NCBI GenBank assembly: GCA_022647765.1
Contig: JALCLH010000003.1
Span: forward strand, 1 to 64,000
Reading direction: 5' to 3'
DNA: 64,000 nucleotides
Source of the DNA: Acidipropionibacterium sp.
Lineage (GTDB): Bacteria > Actinomycetota > Actinomycetes > Propionibacteriales > Propionibacteriaceae
Shown: in pieces, positions 39,943 to 48,932 of the stretch
How positions within the stretch are numbered: the first letter of the stretch is position 1
Layout: every line of letters starts with the position of its first letter
Notes under the pieces: generated by a model
The model's database searches: none
The model's input: only the letters and a program-made list of their open reading frames with translations
What the model was told of the DNA's origin: nothing
Translations under genes and position numbers: made by a program

Positions 39943-40320
39943 GTGAACGAGCTGCCCCCCTCCTCCAGATTCGTCGCCCGGGCCGGCGAACCGGTCACCG
40001 ATGCCGATCGGTCCGAGATCAACGCGCGGCTCAACGACGCATTCAGCGCCGGAACCATCGACGAGGACACCTTCCACCGGGGCCTGGACACCCTCTACGC
40101 CGCCGGCACCCTGGGCGAGCTGGCCTCGGTGGTCGCCGGGCTGCCGGCCAGGGCGGCCTACGAAGTGCCGCAGATCATCGAGCAGAACAAGCAGAGCGAT
40201 CCGCCGCCGGGAGAGCTCGCCCCGGCCCGCAGCATGTCCCCGGCGATGACCGCCGGGCTGGTCGGCGGGGTGGCGGTCCTCGTCGTGCTGCTGATCGTCC
40301 TGGCGATCGTCATCCTCTGA
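39943..40320 (+). CDS. DUF1707 domain membrane protein
   Basis: 125 residues. The first part (VTDADRSEINARLNDAFSAG, TIDEDTFHRGLDTLYAAGTL) matches the DUF1707 module of about 50 residues found at the N termini of many actinobacterial membrane proteins. A single C-terminal helix (VGGVAVLVVLLIVLAIVIL) anchors it. Function unknown. GTG 39943 is preferred over the longer form from 39913, which overlaps the upstream gene. Confidence 0.75.
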   Translation: MNELPPSSRFVARAGEPVTDADRSEINARLNDAFSAGTIDEDTFHRGLDTLYAAGTLGELASVVAGLPARAAYEVPQIIEQNKQSDPPPGELAPARSMSPAMTAGLVGGVAVLVVLLIVLAIVIL

Positions 40321-40404
40321 GCACTTTCTGAGCACTGCGTGTGAGCAGGGTGTGTCGACGGCCGTGCCCCGAATGGCATCGTCTCCCGGGCAGCCCAGCC
40401 GATT

Positions 40405-40432
40405 TTGATCGCTCCCCGGCGTCAGGTAGGCT
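40405..40432 (+). promoter_or_regulatory. Candidate infA promoter
   Basis: TTGATC and TAGGCT with a 16-base spacer lie about 70 bases before the infA ATG. A small hairpin (GTCCCC/GGGGAC, about 40441-40461) sits in the leader. Confidence 0.45.
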
Positions 40433-40503
40433 TGTCCGTCGGTCCCCGTGTGAACGGGGACAGTCACGCCCGCAAGGGCCAACCGATTGACAGATTGGAC
40501 GTA

Positions 40504-40725
40504 ATGGCCAAGAAAGAGGGAGCGCTCGAGCTCGAAGGCACCGTGGTGGAGGCCCTGCCCAACGCCATGTTCCGTGTCGAGCTCAAGAACGGGCACCGTG
40601 TCCTTGCCACGATCAGCGGCAAGATGCGGCAGCACTACATCAGGATCCTGCCATCAGACCGGGTTGTTGTGGAGCTGTCCCCCTACGACCTGACCCGCGG
40701 ACGCATCGTCTACCGGCACAAGTGA
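40504..40725 (+). CDS. infA: Translation initiation factor IF-1
   Basis: 73 residues forming one OB fold. [39 protein letters not shown] and [12 protein letters not shown] match the family along its full length. IF-1 occupies the 30S A site during initiation. rpmJ follows after 97 bases. Confidence 0.98.
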   Translation: MAKKEGALELEGTVVEALPNAMFRVELKNGHRVLATISGKMRQHYIRILPSDRVVVELSPYDLTRGRIVYRHK

Positions 40726-40822
40726 TTGCGGTCGCCGTCAGGTGACCGCACGGCGCCCTCCTCCGGGGGCGTCACCCCACCCAGGTTCCCCTCGGGGGAT
40801 CGTTACGCGAAAGAGAAGCTCG

Positions 40823-40936
40823 ATGAAGGTTCGTCCGAGCGTCAAGAGAATGTGCGACAAGTGCAAGGTCATTCGTCGCCACGGTCGCGTGATGGTCATC
40901 TGCGAGAACCCGCGCCACAAGCAGCGCCAGGGCTGA
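40823..40936 (+). CDS. rpmJ: Ribosomal protein L36 (bL36)
   Basis: 37 residues: [20 protein letters not shown], then [13 protein letters not shown]. The C-C-C-H pattern (CDKC...C...H) is the zinc-binding form. The ATG follows GAGAAGCTCG. Confidence 0.95.
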   Translation: MKVRPSVKRMCDKCKVIRRHGRVMVICENPRHKQRQG

Positions 40937-41317
40937 GCCCTCGCCGCGGACGGGATCGCAGGCCATCATCACCGGGAGCACTCCCGGTGAGTGACCAGCA
41001 GGAATGCAGGGGCCAGACCCCTGAGGTCCACCGTCGGGCCCACGATCCATGTGGGCCGCTGACGCAGAGATCGACAACTGAACAGATCGACAATTGAATA
41101 CTGAACACCGTGGAAGCACGTCCTGGAACCCCGCTCAACACCATTGAGCACGGATCCGGGCCACCACCCCCGGACGAAGGCCGGGGCCCCGTCGGACGAG
41201 CAGATCTCGTCCGCCGCTGACTGACCGGGAGGGAAACCTCCCGATCGACGAGTGACGGGGACGCTCCACGCCCACACCTTCGCGGCCCTCCGGGGCCGGA
41301 GACGAAAGGGATGCCAG
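40937..41317 (+). promoter_or_regulatory. Structured leader of the alpha operon
   Basis: There is no gene in these 381 bases. CACCGGGAG/CTCCCGGTG (about 40971-40990) is a terminator-like hairpin after rpmJ. GGCCCAC/GTGGGCC lies near 41036-41056. A 16-base direct repeat, AGATCGACAACTGAAC then AGATCGACAATTGAAT, occupies 41068-41099. CGGGAGG/CCTCCCG lies about 70 bases before rpsM. The region may hold a second promoter and a regulatory leader. Confidence 0.45.
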
Positions 41318-41692
41318 ATGGCACGCCTCATCGGAGTCGACCTGCCGCGCGACAAGCGCCTCGAGGTCGCCCTGACCTACATTTACGGCATCGGGCGCAC
41401 CCGTGCCGCCGAGACCCTCAAGGCCACCGGAATCAGCGGTGACCTCCGCGTGAACGAGCTGAGCGACGATCAGCTCGTGGCCCTGCGCGACCACATCGAG
41501 GCCAGCTACCACGTCGAAGGCGATCTTCGTCGCGAGGTGGCCGCCGATATCCGCCGCAAGATCGAGATCGGCACCTACCAGGGACGCCGCCACCGCAGCG
41601 GCCTGCCGGTCCGCGGTCAGCGCACCCGGACCAATGCCCGCACCCGCAAGGGCAAGAAGAAGGCCGTCGCCGGCAAGAAGAAGGCGAAGTGA
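41318..41692 (+). CDS. rpsM: Ribosomal protein S13 (uS13)
   Basis: 124 residues. [39 protein letters not shown] and the signature [20 protein letters not shown] are present, followed by a lysine-rich tail. S13 contacts tRNA and L5 across the subunit bridge. ATG 41318 is chosen over the longer ORF from 41252 because it gives the conserved N terminus; GACGAAAGG lies upstream. Confidence 0.97.
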   Translation: MARLIGVDLPRDKRLEVALTYIYGIGRTRAAETLKATGISGDLRVNELSDDQLVALRDHIEASYHVEGDLRREVAADIRRKIEIGTYQGRRHRSGLPVRGQRTRTNARTRKGKKKAVAGKKKAK

Positions 41693-41764
41693 TCCCAGAC
41701 GCTGTGCGTCTGGACACCGCTTTCTCCCACGCTGAGATCACACTGACTCCAGGAGAGACAACAC

Positions 41765-42172
41765 ATGGCTACTGCAGGCCGTAAGACGGCGCCCAAGGCA
41801 AAGGTGCGCCGCAAGGAGAAGAAGAACGTCGTCGCCGGCCAGGCGCACATCAAGAGCACGTTCAACAACACCATCATCGCCATCACCGACCCCGCCGGTC
41901 AGGTGATCGCGTGGGCCTCCGCCGGCACCGTCGGCTTCAAGGGCTCGCGCAAGTCCACCCCGTTCGCCGCCCAGATGGCCGCCGAGGCCGCCGGGCGTCG
42001 TGCCATGGAGCACGGCATGAAGCGGGTCGACGTCTTCGTCAAGGGTCCGGGATCGGGCCGCGAGACCGCCATCCGCTCGCTCGGGGCCATCGGCCTGGAG
42101 ATCGGCCCGATCTCCGACGTCACCCCCGTTCCGCACAACGGATGCCGCCCGCCGAAGCGCCGCCGCGTCTGA
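41765..42172 (+). CDS. rpsK: Ribosomal protein S11 (uS11)
   Basis: 135 residues. [40 protein letters not shown] and [18 protein letters not shown] are diagnostic. S11 forms the 30S platform near the mRNA exit. The GGAGAGACAAC leader is a strong ribosome-binding site. Confidence 0.98.
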   Translation: MATAGRKTAPKAKVRRKEKKNVVAGQAHIKSTFNNTIIAITDPAGQVIAWASAGTVGFKGSRKSTPFAAQMAAEAAGRRAMEHGMKRVDVFVKGPGSGRETAIRSLGAIGLEIGPISDVTPVPHNGCRPPKRRRV

Positions 42173-42207
42173 TCCCCTCCGAGAGCACACATAAGGACTG
42201 ATACACA

Positions 42208-42813
42208 ATGGCCCGTTACACCGGCCCCCTGACCAAGAAGTCCCGTCGCCTCGGGACAGATCTCGTGGGGAATGACGCCTCCTTCGAGCGTCGTCCCTAC
42301 CCCCCGGGCGTCCACGGCCGTGGACGCACCAAGGACTCCGAGTACTCCCTCCAGCTGCGCGAGAAGCAGAAGGCTCGTTACGCCTACGGCGTCCTCGAGA
42401 AGCAGTTCAGCCGCTACTACGAGGAGGCCGCCCGCGGCACCGGCAAGACCGGCGACCTGCTGCTGCAGATCCTCGAGTCGCGTCTCGACAATGTCGTGTA
42501 CCGCTCCGGACTGGCCACCACCCGCCGCCAGGCCCGCCAGCTGGTGAGCCACGGCCACTTCCTGGTCAACGGCAAGAAGGTCAACATCCCGTCCTACCGG
42601 GTCTCCGCCCACGACATCATCGATGTCCGGGAGAAGTCCAAGGACCTGCATCCGATCGTCGTCGCCCGCGAGACCTTCGAGACCCGCGACGTGCCGGCCT
42701 GGCTCGAGGTGCGCCCCAACCGCGGCCGCATCCTGGTCCACCAGCTGCCGACCCGTGAGCAGATCACGATCGACGTCAACGAGCAGGCCATCGTCGAGCT
42801 CTACTCGAAGTGA
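42208..42813 (+). CDS. rpsD: Ribosomal protein S4 (uS4)
   Basis: 201 residues. MARYTGPLTKKSRRLGTDLV, RPYPPGVHGRGR, the S4 domain LESRLDNVVYRSGLATTRRQ and ARQLVSHGHFLVNGKKVNIP are typical; there is no N-terminal zinc cluster. S4 starts 30S assembly and affects accuracy. A strong hairpin follows. Confidence 0.97.
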   Translation: MARYTGPLTKKSRRLGTDLVGNDASFERRPYPPGVHGRGRTKDSEYSLQLREKQKARYAYGVLEKQFSRYYEEAARGTGKTGDLLLQILESRLDNVVYRSGLATTRRQARQLVSHGHFLVNGKKVNIPSYRVSAHDIIDVREKSKDLHPIVVARETFETRDVPAWLEVRPNRGRILVHQLPTREQITIDVNEQAIVELYSK

Positions 42814-42820
42814 TCCTGCC

Positions 42821-42857
42821 GTGTCCGCGGCGGCCCGTTGTGGGTCGCCGCGGACAC
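42821..42857 (+). terminator. Hairpin between rpsD and rpoA
   Basis: GTGTCCGCGGCG at 42821-42832 pairs perfectly with 42846-42857. No T-tract follows, so it may act as an attenuator or an RNA-processing site that sets the ratio of rpoA to the ribosomal genes. Confidence 0.5.
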
Positions 42858-42971
42858 GCCGCACCCGGGGCCTCCCGGATCCGGTGTCACACCGCACGAC
42901 TCCCGGTGGGGGAGTTCCCCACCACACCCGTTTGCGCCTTCATATAGCGGTTGGCGCGGAAGGAATGTCAC

Positions 42972-44027
42972 ATGCTCATCGCACAGCGTCCCACCCTCAC
43001 CGAGGAGGTCGTCTCCGACTTCCGCTCGCGGTTCGTCATCGAGCCCCTGGAGCCCGGATTCGGCTACACCCTCGGGAACTCGCTGCGTCGCACCCTGCTC
43101 TCCTCGATCCCCGGAGCCTCGGTCACCAGCATCAAGATCGACGGCGCTCAGCACGAGTTCTCCACCCTGGAGGGAGTCGTCGAGGACGTCACGGAGATCA
43201 TCCTGAATCTCAAGGAACTGGTGCTCTCCTCCGAGGAGGACGAGCCGGTCACCATGTACCTGCGCAAGTCGGGCACCGGTGAGGTCACCGCCGGGGACAT
43301 CAACCCGCCGGCCGGGGTGGTCATCTACAACCCCGATCTGCACATCGCCACTCTCAACGAGAACGGCAAGCTCGAGATGGAGCTGGTCGTCGAGCGAGGG
43401 CGCGGATACGTCTCCAGCGTCCTCAACGACGACCCCGACGCCGAGATCGGCCGGATCGCGGTCGACTCCATCTACTCCCCGGTGCTCAAGGTCACCTACA
43501 AGGTGGAGGCCACCCGCGTCGCCACCCGCACCGACTTCGACCGGCTCATCCTGGACGTCGAGACCAAGCTCTCGATGCTTCCGCGCGACGCCGTCGCATC
43601 GGCCGGGCGCACCCTGGTCGAGCTGTTCGGGCTGACCCGCGAGCTCAACATGGACGCCGAGGGCATCGAGGTCGGGCCGTCGCCGGTCGACGAGCAGTAC
43701 GCCGAGAACCTGGCCGTGCCGGTGGAGAACCTCAATCTCACCGTGCGGTCCTACAACTGCCTCAAGCGCGAGGGCATCCACACCGTGGGTGAGCTGGTCT
43801 CCCGCTCCGAGCAGGATCTGCTGGACATCCGGAACTTCGGCTCCAAGTCGATCGACGAGGTGAAGGAGAAGCTGGCCGAGATGGGGCTGTCCCTCAAGGA
43901 CTCCGCTCCCGGCTTCGACCCGATCGCCGCCGCCGACCGCTACGAGGAGGATGAGGACGGAGAGGGCGAAGGCGAGGGCACTGCCGAGGGTGACGGCGAG
44001 GACTTCGCTGAGACCGAGCAGTACTGA
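42972..44027 (+). CDS. rpoA: RNA polymerase alpha subunit
   Basis: 351 residues. The N-terminal dimerization domain has [20 protein letters not shown] and [20 protein letters not shown]; the C-terminal DNA- and activator-binding domain has [20 protein letters not shown] and [20 protein letters not shown]. An acidic tail ([19 protein letters not shown]) ends the protein. ATG 42972 is preferred over the in-frame upstream start at 42951 because GGAAGGAA precedes it. The alpha subunit starts RNA polymerase assembly. Confidence 0.98.
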   Translation: MLIAQRPTLTEEVVSDFRSRFVIEPLEPGFGYTLGNSLRRTLLSSIPGASVTSIKIDGAQHEFSTLEGVVEDVTEIILNLKELVLSSEEDEPVTMYLRKSGTGEVTAGDINPPAGVVIYNPDLHIATLNENGKLEMELVVERGRGYVSSVLNDDPDAEIGRIAVDSIYSPVLKVTYKVEATRVATRTDFDRLILDVETKLSMLPRDAVASAGRTLVELFGLTRELNMDAEGIEVGPSPVDEQYAENLAVPVENLNLTVRSYNCLKREGIHTVGELVSRSEQDLLDIRNFGSKSIDEVKEKLAEMGLSLKDSAPGFDPIAAADRYEEDEDGEGEGEGTAEGDGEDFAETEQY

Positions 44028-44186
44028 GCTAAGATCTTCCGTCCTTCGGGGCGGTGGCCAGGGGGGTGGACCCTGGCCGAACCCCTGGCCCGAACGGGCG
44101 CAGGGAGGGGAGGGCGACAGCCCTCCCTCCAGCCGGAACGCACCGGGTCCACCTGCCCGGAGCACCGACACACAAGGAGAAGAAAC

Positions 44187-44735
44187 ATGCCGAAGCCCAC
44201 GAAGGGTCCTCGTCTTGGCGGAAGCCCCGCTCACGAGCGGATCATTCTGCACAACCTGGCCAGCCAGCTCTTCGAGCACGGCCGCATCGTGACTACCGTC
44301 ACCAAGGCGAAGCGGGTCCGCCCGCTGGCCGAGAAGCTCATCACCCGGGCGAAGGTCGACACGGTCGCCAACCGCCGCGAGGTCAACAAGACGATCCTCG
44401 ACAAGAGCGTCGTCTACACCCTGTTCGCCGAGATCGCCCCCCAGATGGAGGGTCGCCCCGGCGGCTACACCCGGATCACCCGGATCGGGAACCGTCAGGG
44501 CGACAACGCCCCGATGGCCGTTCTGGAGATCATCACCGAGAAGCTCGAGAGCACCGCTCCGGCATCCTCCGACGAGGCCAAGGCCGAGATCAACGCGGCC
44601 GCCGCTGCCGTTGAGGCCGCCAAGGTAGCCGCCGACGAGGTCGAGGAGGAGAAGGCCGCCGAGGCTGAGCCCACCACTGATGAGGCTGAGGCTCCCGCCG
44701 AGGAGCCCGAGGCGGAGGACAAGCCCAAGGCCTGA
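44187..44735 (+). CDS. rplQ: Ribosomal protein L17 (bL17)
   Basis: 182 residues. [40 protein letters not shown] and [20 protein letters not shown] form the core of about 120 residues. An Ala/Glu-rich tail of about 60 residues is longer than in E. coli and common in actinobacteria. It is the last gene of the alpha operon. Confidence 0.97.
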   Translation: MPKPTKGPRLGGSPAHERIILHNLASQLFEHGRIVTTVTKAKRVRPLAEKLITRAKVDTVANRREVNKTILDKSVVYTLFAEIAPQMEGRPGGYTRITRIGNRQGDNAPMAVLEIITEKLESTAPASSDEAKAEINAAAAAVEAAKVAADEVEEEKAAEAEPTTDEAEAPAEEPEAEDKPKA

Positions 44736-44757
44736 TCCCCGCTTCTCCAGACCCAGA

Positions 44758-44783
44758 CACGGCCGCCCCTCGGGGCGGCCGTG
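44758..44783 (+). terminator. Terminator of the alpha operon
   Basis: CACGGCCGCCCC and its complement form a stem with a TCGG loop directly after rplQ. The convergent acetyltransferase gene ends just beyond it, so it may serve both strands. Confidence 0.7.
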
Positions 44784-44791
44784 CTGCGTTC

Positions 44792-45343
44792 TCAGGAGAT
44801 CGGCCGGCGCATCCAGACCGACTCCAGCGGCGAGGACGCAGTGTTGACCGGTGCGAAACCGTGCGCGAGGTAGAACTCCCCGGCGGGGCGGTTGCCGGCC
44901 ACATACTCGGTGTAGAGGTCCTCCCGCTGAGCCTCGGCGCGCTCCGCCACGGCCTGGACCAGGCGCCCTCCGATGCCTCGATGCTGATGCTCGGGGAGAA
45001 CATAGAGCTTCCACATCACGAAGCGGCCCTCGTAGTGATCCACCTCGCTGACCCCGAGCACCCGCTCGCCATCGGCGGCGACATAGATGTCTCCCCGGCC
45101 GATCGCCGCCGAGATCGCCTCGCTGCTCCAGTACATGTCCAGGCCCTGCACCACGAAGCGGGGGCCGGCGAAGGCACCGTAGGTCGGCGGCCAGGTCGCG
45201 AACCCGACATAGCGCACCTCCACCAGATCCTCGGCGGTGGCCAGTCTCACGGTGATGTCCACGAGCCGCAGTGTGTCACTGTCATTCACGGAAAACGTAC
45301 GAGATCCCCCCGGATCCGGAGCCCAGGCATCCGTCAGAGCCAT
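44792..45343 (-). CDS. GNAT family N-acetyltransferase
   Basis: 183 residues from ATG 45343. The acetyl-CoA site is visible as YVLPEHQHRGIGGRLVQAVA (R-G-I-G-G), and the C-terminal strand pair as LYTEYVAGNRPAGEFYLAHG followed by FAPVNTASS. The acceptor substrate is unknown. GTG near 45262 (VDITVRLATAEDLVEV) is an alternative start that removes a non-conserved N terminus. The 18-mer shared with 302-378 lies just upstream of this start. Confidence 0.8.
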   Translation of the reverse strand: MALTDAWAPDPGGSRTFSVNDSDTLRLVDITVRLATAEDLVEVRYVGFATWPPTYGAFAGPRFVVQGLDMYWSSEAISAAIGRGDIYVAADGERVLGVSEVDHYEGRFVMWKLYVLPEHQHRGIGGRLVQAVAERAEAQREDLYTEYVAGNRPAGEFYLAHGFAPVNTASSPLESVWMRRPIS

Positions 45344-45345
45344 CG

Positions 45346-45363
45346 TCTCGTAAGAAATCCGTG
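45346..45363. repeat. Third copy of the 18-bp dispersed repeat
   Basis: TCTCGTAAGAAATCCGTG is the exact complement of 302-319. It lies in the 54-base divergent gap between the acetyltransferase and glycosyltransferase genes, where it could act as an operator. Confidence 0.6.
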
Positions 45364-45385
45364 CATCGGCCACGGGCACCCGGCA

Positions 45386-45391
45386 TAGGCT
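45386..45391 (+). promoter_or_regulatory. -10 box of the glycosyltransferase, leaderless start
   Basis: TAGGCT ends six bases before GTG 45398; there is no ribosome-binding site. Confidence 0.45.
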
Positions 45392-45397
45392 GGTCCG

Positions 45398-46650
45398 GTG
45401 ACGACCCGACTGCGCATCGCCCAACTCGCCAACTTCGTCGGACCGGTCTCCGGCGGGATGAAGGTCGCCATCGATCAGCTCGGCCAGGGCTATGTCGCAG
45501 CCGGTCACGACCGGATCCTCGTCATCCCGGCCCCCACGACGACATCCAGGAGACCGACGGCGGGGTCGTGGTCCAGGTGGCGGCCCCCAGGGTGTCCAAG
45601 GAGTACCGGATGATCGCCACCCCGTGGCGGGCCCTGCGCATCCTGGACCGGTTCCGCCCCACCTCGATCGAGTCCTCCGACAAGTGGACCCTCAGCCCGG
45701 TGGCCGGCTGGGCCCGGCGCCGCGGCATCGGCTCGGTGCTGTTCAGTCACGAGCGACTCGACGACATGCTCTCCCTGCTGATCCGCCGCCAGTTCGGCGT
45801 CGAGGCCGCGGTCGGCGCTCTCAACCGCCGCCTGTCCAAGGCCTTCGACGTGGTGGTGGTCACCTCCGACTACTCCGCCGGGGAGTTCGCAGACACCGGC
45901 GCCCGGCTGTTCAAGGTGCCGCTCGGCGTTGACCTGGTGACCTTCAACCCGGACAAGCGCGACCCGGACGCCGTCACCCCGGATCCCGACGGCATCCTGC
46001 GGCTCTGCTACGTGGGGCGGATGTCCCACGAGAAGAGCCCGCAGCTGGCCGTCGCCGCGGCCGTCGAGCTGCACCGGCGCGGGGTCCCGATGCGCCTGGA
46101 CATGTACGGGGTCGGCCCCGACATGGAGGCGATGCGCGAGCAGGCCGGCGACGCCCCGGTCGTCTTCCACGGCTTCGTGGACTCCCGCGAGGAGGTCGCC
46201 CGGGCCTTCGCCGCCGCCGACATCTCGCTGTCGGTCTGCCCGGCCGAGACCTTCGGCCTGGCCGTGCTGGAGGCGCTGGCCTGCGGCACCCCGGTCGTCA
46301 CCTCCGACCGCGGGGGAGCCCACGAACTGGTCGACGAGACCTCCGGGCAGGCCGGCACTCCCGACGCCGCGGGCCTGGCCGACGCCGTCCAGCGGCTGGC
46401 CGCACGGCTCGGCCCGCAGCTGCGCATCGCCGCCAGGGCCCGGGCCGAGAAGTACACCTGGCAGGCCTCGGTCGACCGGATGCTGGAGTTGCACACGATG
46501 CTTGCCGAGACCATTCCCGACCGCCCCTACTGGCGGGCCGAATGGCACGACCGGATGGATGCCCGGCGAGGGATCGCCGATCTGCCAGAGCCCGGCAATC
46601 TGGGTGGTCCTGGCCGGGGCCCCGGCCGGTCGCACCGAAAGGAGCGCTGA
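45398..46650 (+). CDS. GT4-family glycosyltransferase (frame interrupted)
   Basis: About 417 residues of GT-B fold. The N-terminal half has RIAQLANFVGPVSGGMKVAI and VVVVTSDYSAGEFADTGARL; the C-terminal half has RLCYVGRMSHEKSPQLAVAA, VFHGFVDSREEVARAFAAAD and the nucleotide-sugar motif CPAETFGLAVLEALACGTPV. A single base appears to be missing near 45535 at CCCGGCCCCC, where IPAP should continue as PHDDIQETDGG. Related enzymes act on phosphatidylinositol mannosides or other cell-envelope lipids, but the acceptor cannot be told here. Confidence 0.8.
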
Positions 46651-46655
46651 ACCCG

Positions 46656-47303
46656 ATGAAGAAATCACTCAAGTTCGCTGCACTGGCGGCCGCCGCGGTC
46701 GTCCTTCCGGTCATCCTCAAGGCCCCGCCGCCCGAACCCGCGCTCCCGGACTACACCGCCCCCGATGGCAGTACCATCCAGCTGCGCACGATCGACGATG
46801 TCGTCGACGCCTGCCGGGCCTCCGGCGAGCAGGGCATCGAACTGGTCGACCTGGCCACCTCGCTGGTCCACCGGATGTACACCCACTACTCGTCCTGGCA
46901 CCTGTGGCTCACTCCGGAGCAGTCGCTCCAGGACGGCCACGGAAACTCGATCCAGTACAACCTCGCCCTGGCCCAGGTGCTGCGCCGCCTCGGCCTCACC
47001 GTCCACCCGGTGCACGCCTCGCGGGTGCGGATGGAGCATCACCCCTGGTACCACACCGGTCACACCTGGCTGCAGGTCGAACTGGACGGACGCCGTCTCG
47101 ACGTCTGCGCGTCACGGCCGGGCAACCGGGCCGGCCAGGTGGCCTTCGTCCCGATCACCGAGGTCCGCCCGCTCAGCCGCCTCACCCGCGCCGACAATGT
47201 CGCGGCCCTGGCCCCGATCGTGGTGGTCAGCCTGTGGCGCGGCTGGCTGCGCGGCCGCCCGGCGGCCCGCTGGATGTACCGGCCCTTCGGCGAGACCGCC
47301 TGA
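46656..47303 (+). CDS. Secreted or membrane-anchored protein, transglutaminase-like region
   Basis: 215 residues. The N terminus is a signal or anchor helix (KKSLKFAALAAAAVVLPVIL). The central part, GNSIQYNLALAQVLRRLGL, then VHASRVRMEHHPWYHTGHTW and LDGRRLDVCAS, has the layout of a transglutaminase-like fold (helix, His strand, Asp strand), but asparagine/serine stands where the catalytic cysteine would be expected. The C terminus has another hydrophobic stretch (VAALAPIVVVSLWRGWL). I do not recognise a named family. It starts five bases after the glycosyltransferase stop. Confidence 0.6.
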   Translation: MKKSLKFAALAAAAVVLPVILKAPPPEPALPDYTAPDGSTIQLRTIDDVVDACRASGEQGIELVDLATSLVHRMYTHYSSWHLWLTPEQSLQDGHGNSIQYNLALAQVLRRLGLTVHPVHASRVRMEHHPWYHTGHTWLQVELDGRRLDVCASRPGNRAGQVAFVPITEVRPLSRLTRADNVAALAPIVVVSLWRGWLRGRPAARWMYRPFGETA

Positions 47304-47332
47304 TCGGCGCTCCCGGATCATCTCCGGGCCCT

Positions 47333-48020
47333 TCACAGCCCGGCGAGCCACTCCCGGGTCATCGCCGTCGCCTGCTCGCGAAGGTCCGCCCCGAAGGCCT
47401 CGGCGTCGGCGCGCACCTTCACCGGAGAGACGCCGTTGGCCGCGAGTTCGTGCGCGTGCCCGATCAACCAGCGCTCGATGTGCGCCGGCTCGGCCTCCAC
47501 ATGGAACTGCAGGCCGAGGAACCGCGGCCCCAGCGAGAAGGCCTGATCGGCGGCGTCGCTGAACGCGAGCCCCACCCCCTGCGGCGGAATGGTGAACCGG
47601 TCCCCGTGCCAGTGCAGCACCGGCACCCCCGTCGAGGTGCCGCAGCACCGAGGCCTGGCCCAGGTCGGTCAGCGTCACCGGTGCGTAGCCGATCTCGACG
47701 GCGTCACCGCTCTCCAGGCTCCCGCCCGCCGCCACCGCCAGCAGCTGGGCGCCCAGGCAGATCCCCAGCGTGGCGGCTCCGGTGGCGATCCGGTGCCGCA
47801 GCAGCTCCCGCTCGTCGGCCAGCCAGGGGTGGGTCTCGTCGTCCAGGGCGCCGACCGGGGCTCCCAGCACGATGAGCAGGTCGGGGTCCAGATCGGGGAT
47901 TCGCTCGGGCTCGTCGGCGACGTCCAGGTACTCGACGCCGTAGCCGGCGTCGCGCAGCACCGGTTCGATGATGCCGAGATCCTCGAAGTGCACGTGGCGC
48001 AGCGCCACTGCGCTGGGCAT
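47333..48020 (-). CDS. Class I glutamine amidotransferase (frame interrupted)
   Basis: About 229 residues when joined. The nucleophile elbow is LGICLGAQLLAVAAGG with the catalytic cysteine, and the His/Glu pair is in LGLQFHVEAEPAH. It resembles the stand-alone GMP-synthase-like amidotransferases (COG0518) of unknown acceptor. The frame changes near 47630 in a GACGGGGGT run, where removing one G gives DGVPVLHWHGD. ATG 48020 starts MPSAVALRHVHFEDLG. Confidence 0.8.
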
Positions 48021-48159
48021 CTCAGCGACCCCGTCCCTTGGGCTGCGCCCCTCTGATTTTCATCCTGCCGGCGTCCATCCGGGCCTCCCGCGCTTCCGAC
48101 ACACTGCGTCCTCCGGCGACCCTACCGCCGAATCGAGCACGCCAGACCCGCAAAACGCA

Positions 48160-48192
48160 GTCCGGCCCCCGTCGCCGTGACGGGGGCCGGAC
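48160..48192 (-). terminator. Terminator of sod
   Basis: A perfect 14-bp stem (GTCCGGCCCCCGTC) with a GCCGT loop lies 30 bases after the superoxide dismutase stop. On the minus strand it continues into TGCGTTTTGC. Confidence 0.75.
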
Positions 48193-48221
48193 CTTCTGGG
48201 ATCAGATGGAACCTGTGGGGC

Positions 48222-48839
48222 TCAGATCAGGCCGGCGGTGCCCTTCGCGCGGGTGAACCGGGCCTCGACGTCGGCCCAGTTGACGACGTTCCACCAGTTC
48301 TTGACGTAGTCGGCCTTCACGTTCTGGTACTGGAGGTAGTAGGCGTGCTCCCACATGTCCAGCTGCAGCACCGGGATCTGGCTGCTCGGCACATTGCCCT
48401 GCTGGTCGAACAGCTGCAGCACGTTGAGGCGCTGGCCGATGACGTCCCAGGCCAGCAGCGACCAGCCGGAGCCCTGAAGGCCCTTGGCGGTCTCGTTGAA
48501 CTGGTTCTGGAAGCCCTCGAAGGAGCCGAAGTACTCGTCGATCGCGGCCGCCAGATCGGTGCCCTCGGGGCGTCCGCCGCCGTCGGGGGACATGTTCTTC
48601 CAGAACACCGAGTGATTGATGTGGCCGCCGAGGTTGAAGGCCAGGTCCTTCGCGAGCTTGTTGACCGCGCCCAGATCGCCCTTGTCGCGGGCCTCGGCCA
48701 GCTTCTCCAGAGCGGTGTTGGCTCCGGTCACGTAGGTCTGATGGTGCTTGTCGTGGTGCAGTTGCATGATCTGGCCGGAGATGTACGGCTCCAGAGCGCC
48801 GTAGTCGTAGTCGAGATCGGGAAGGGTGTAGACAGCCAT
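48222..48839 (-). CDS. Superoxide dismutase, Fe/Mn family
   Basis: 205 residues. YTLPDLDYDYGALEPYISGQ opens the protein. Metal ligands are in QLHHDKHHQTY (about His28), LGGHINHSVFWKNM (second His) and LDMWEHAYYLQYQ (Asp and His). GWSLLAWDVIGQRLNVLQLF is typical. Propionibacterial enzymes of this family are known to work with Fe or Mn; the sequence alone does not fix the metal. It lies 93 bases downstream of the B12-type operon on the same strand. Confidence 0.95.
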   Translation of the reverse strand: MAVYTLPDLDYDYGALEPYISGQIMQLHHDKHHQTYVTGANTALEKLAEARDKGDLGAVNKLAKDLAFNLGGHINHSVFWKNMSPDGGGRPEGTDLAAAIDEYFGSFEGFQNQFNETAKGLQGSGWSLLAWDVIGQRLNVLQLFDQQGNVPSSQIPVLQLDMWEHAYYLQYQNVKADYVKNWWNVVNWADVEARFTRAKGTAGLI

Positions 48840-48932
48840 ACTTCCTCCATGTCGCGTGATGTGCCTGCCGGGCGTCTTCCCGGCAGGTGTATTGCGGGAC
48901 TCGTTGTGAGGTACAGCACATTCAGCGGCGGA

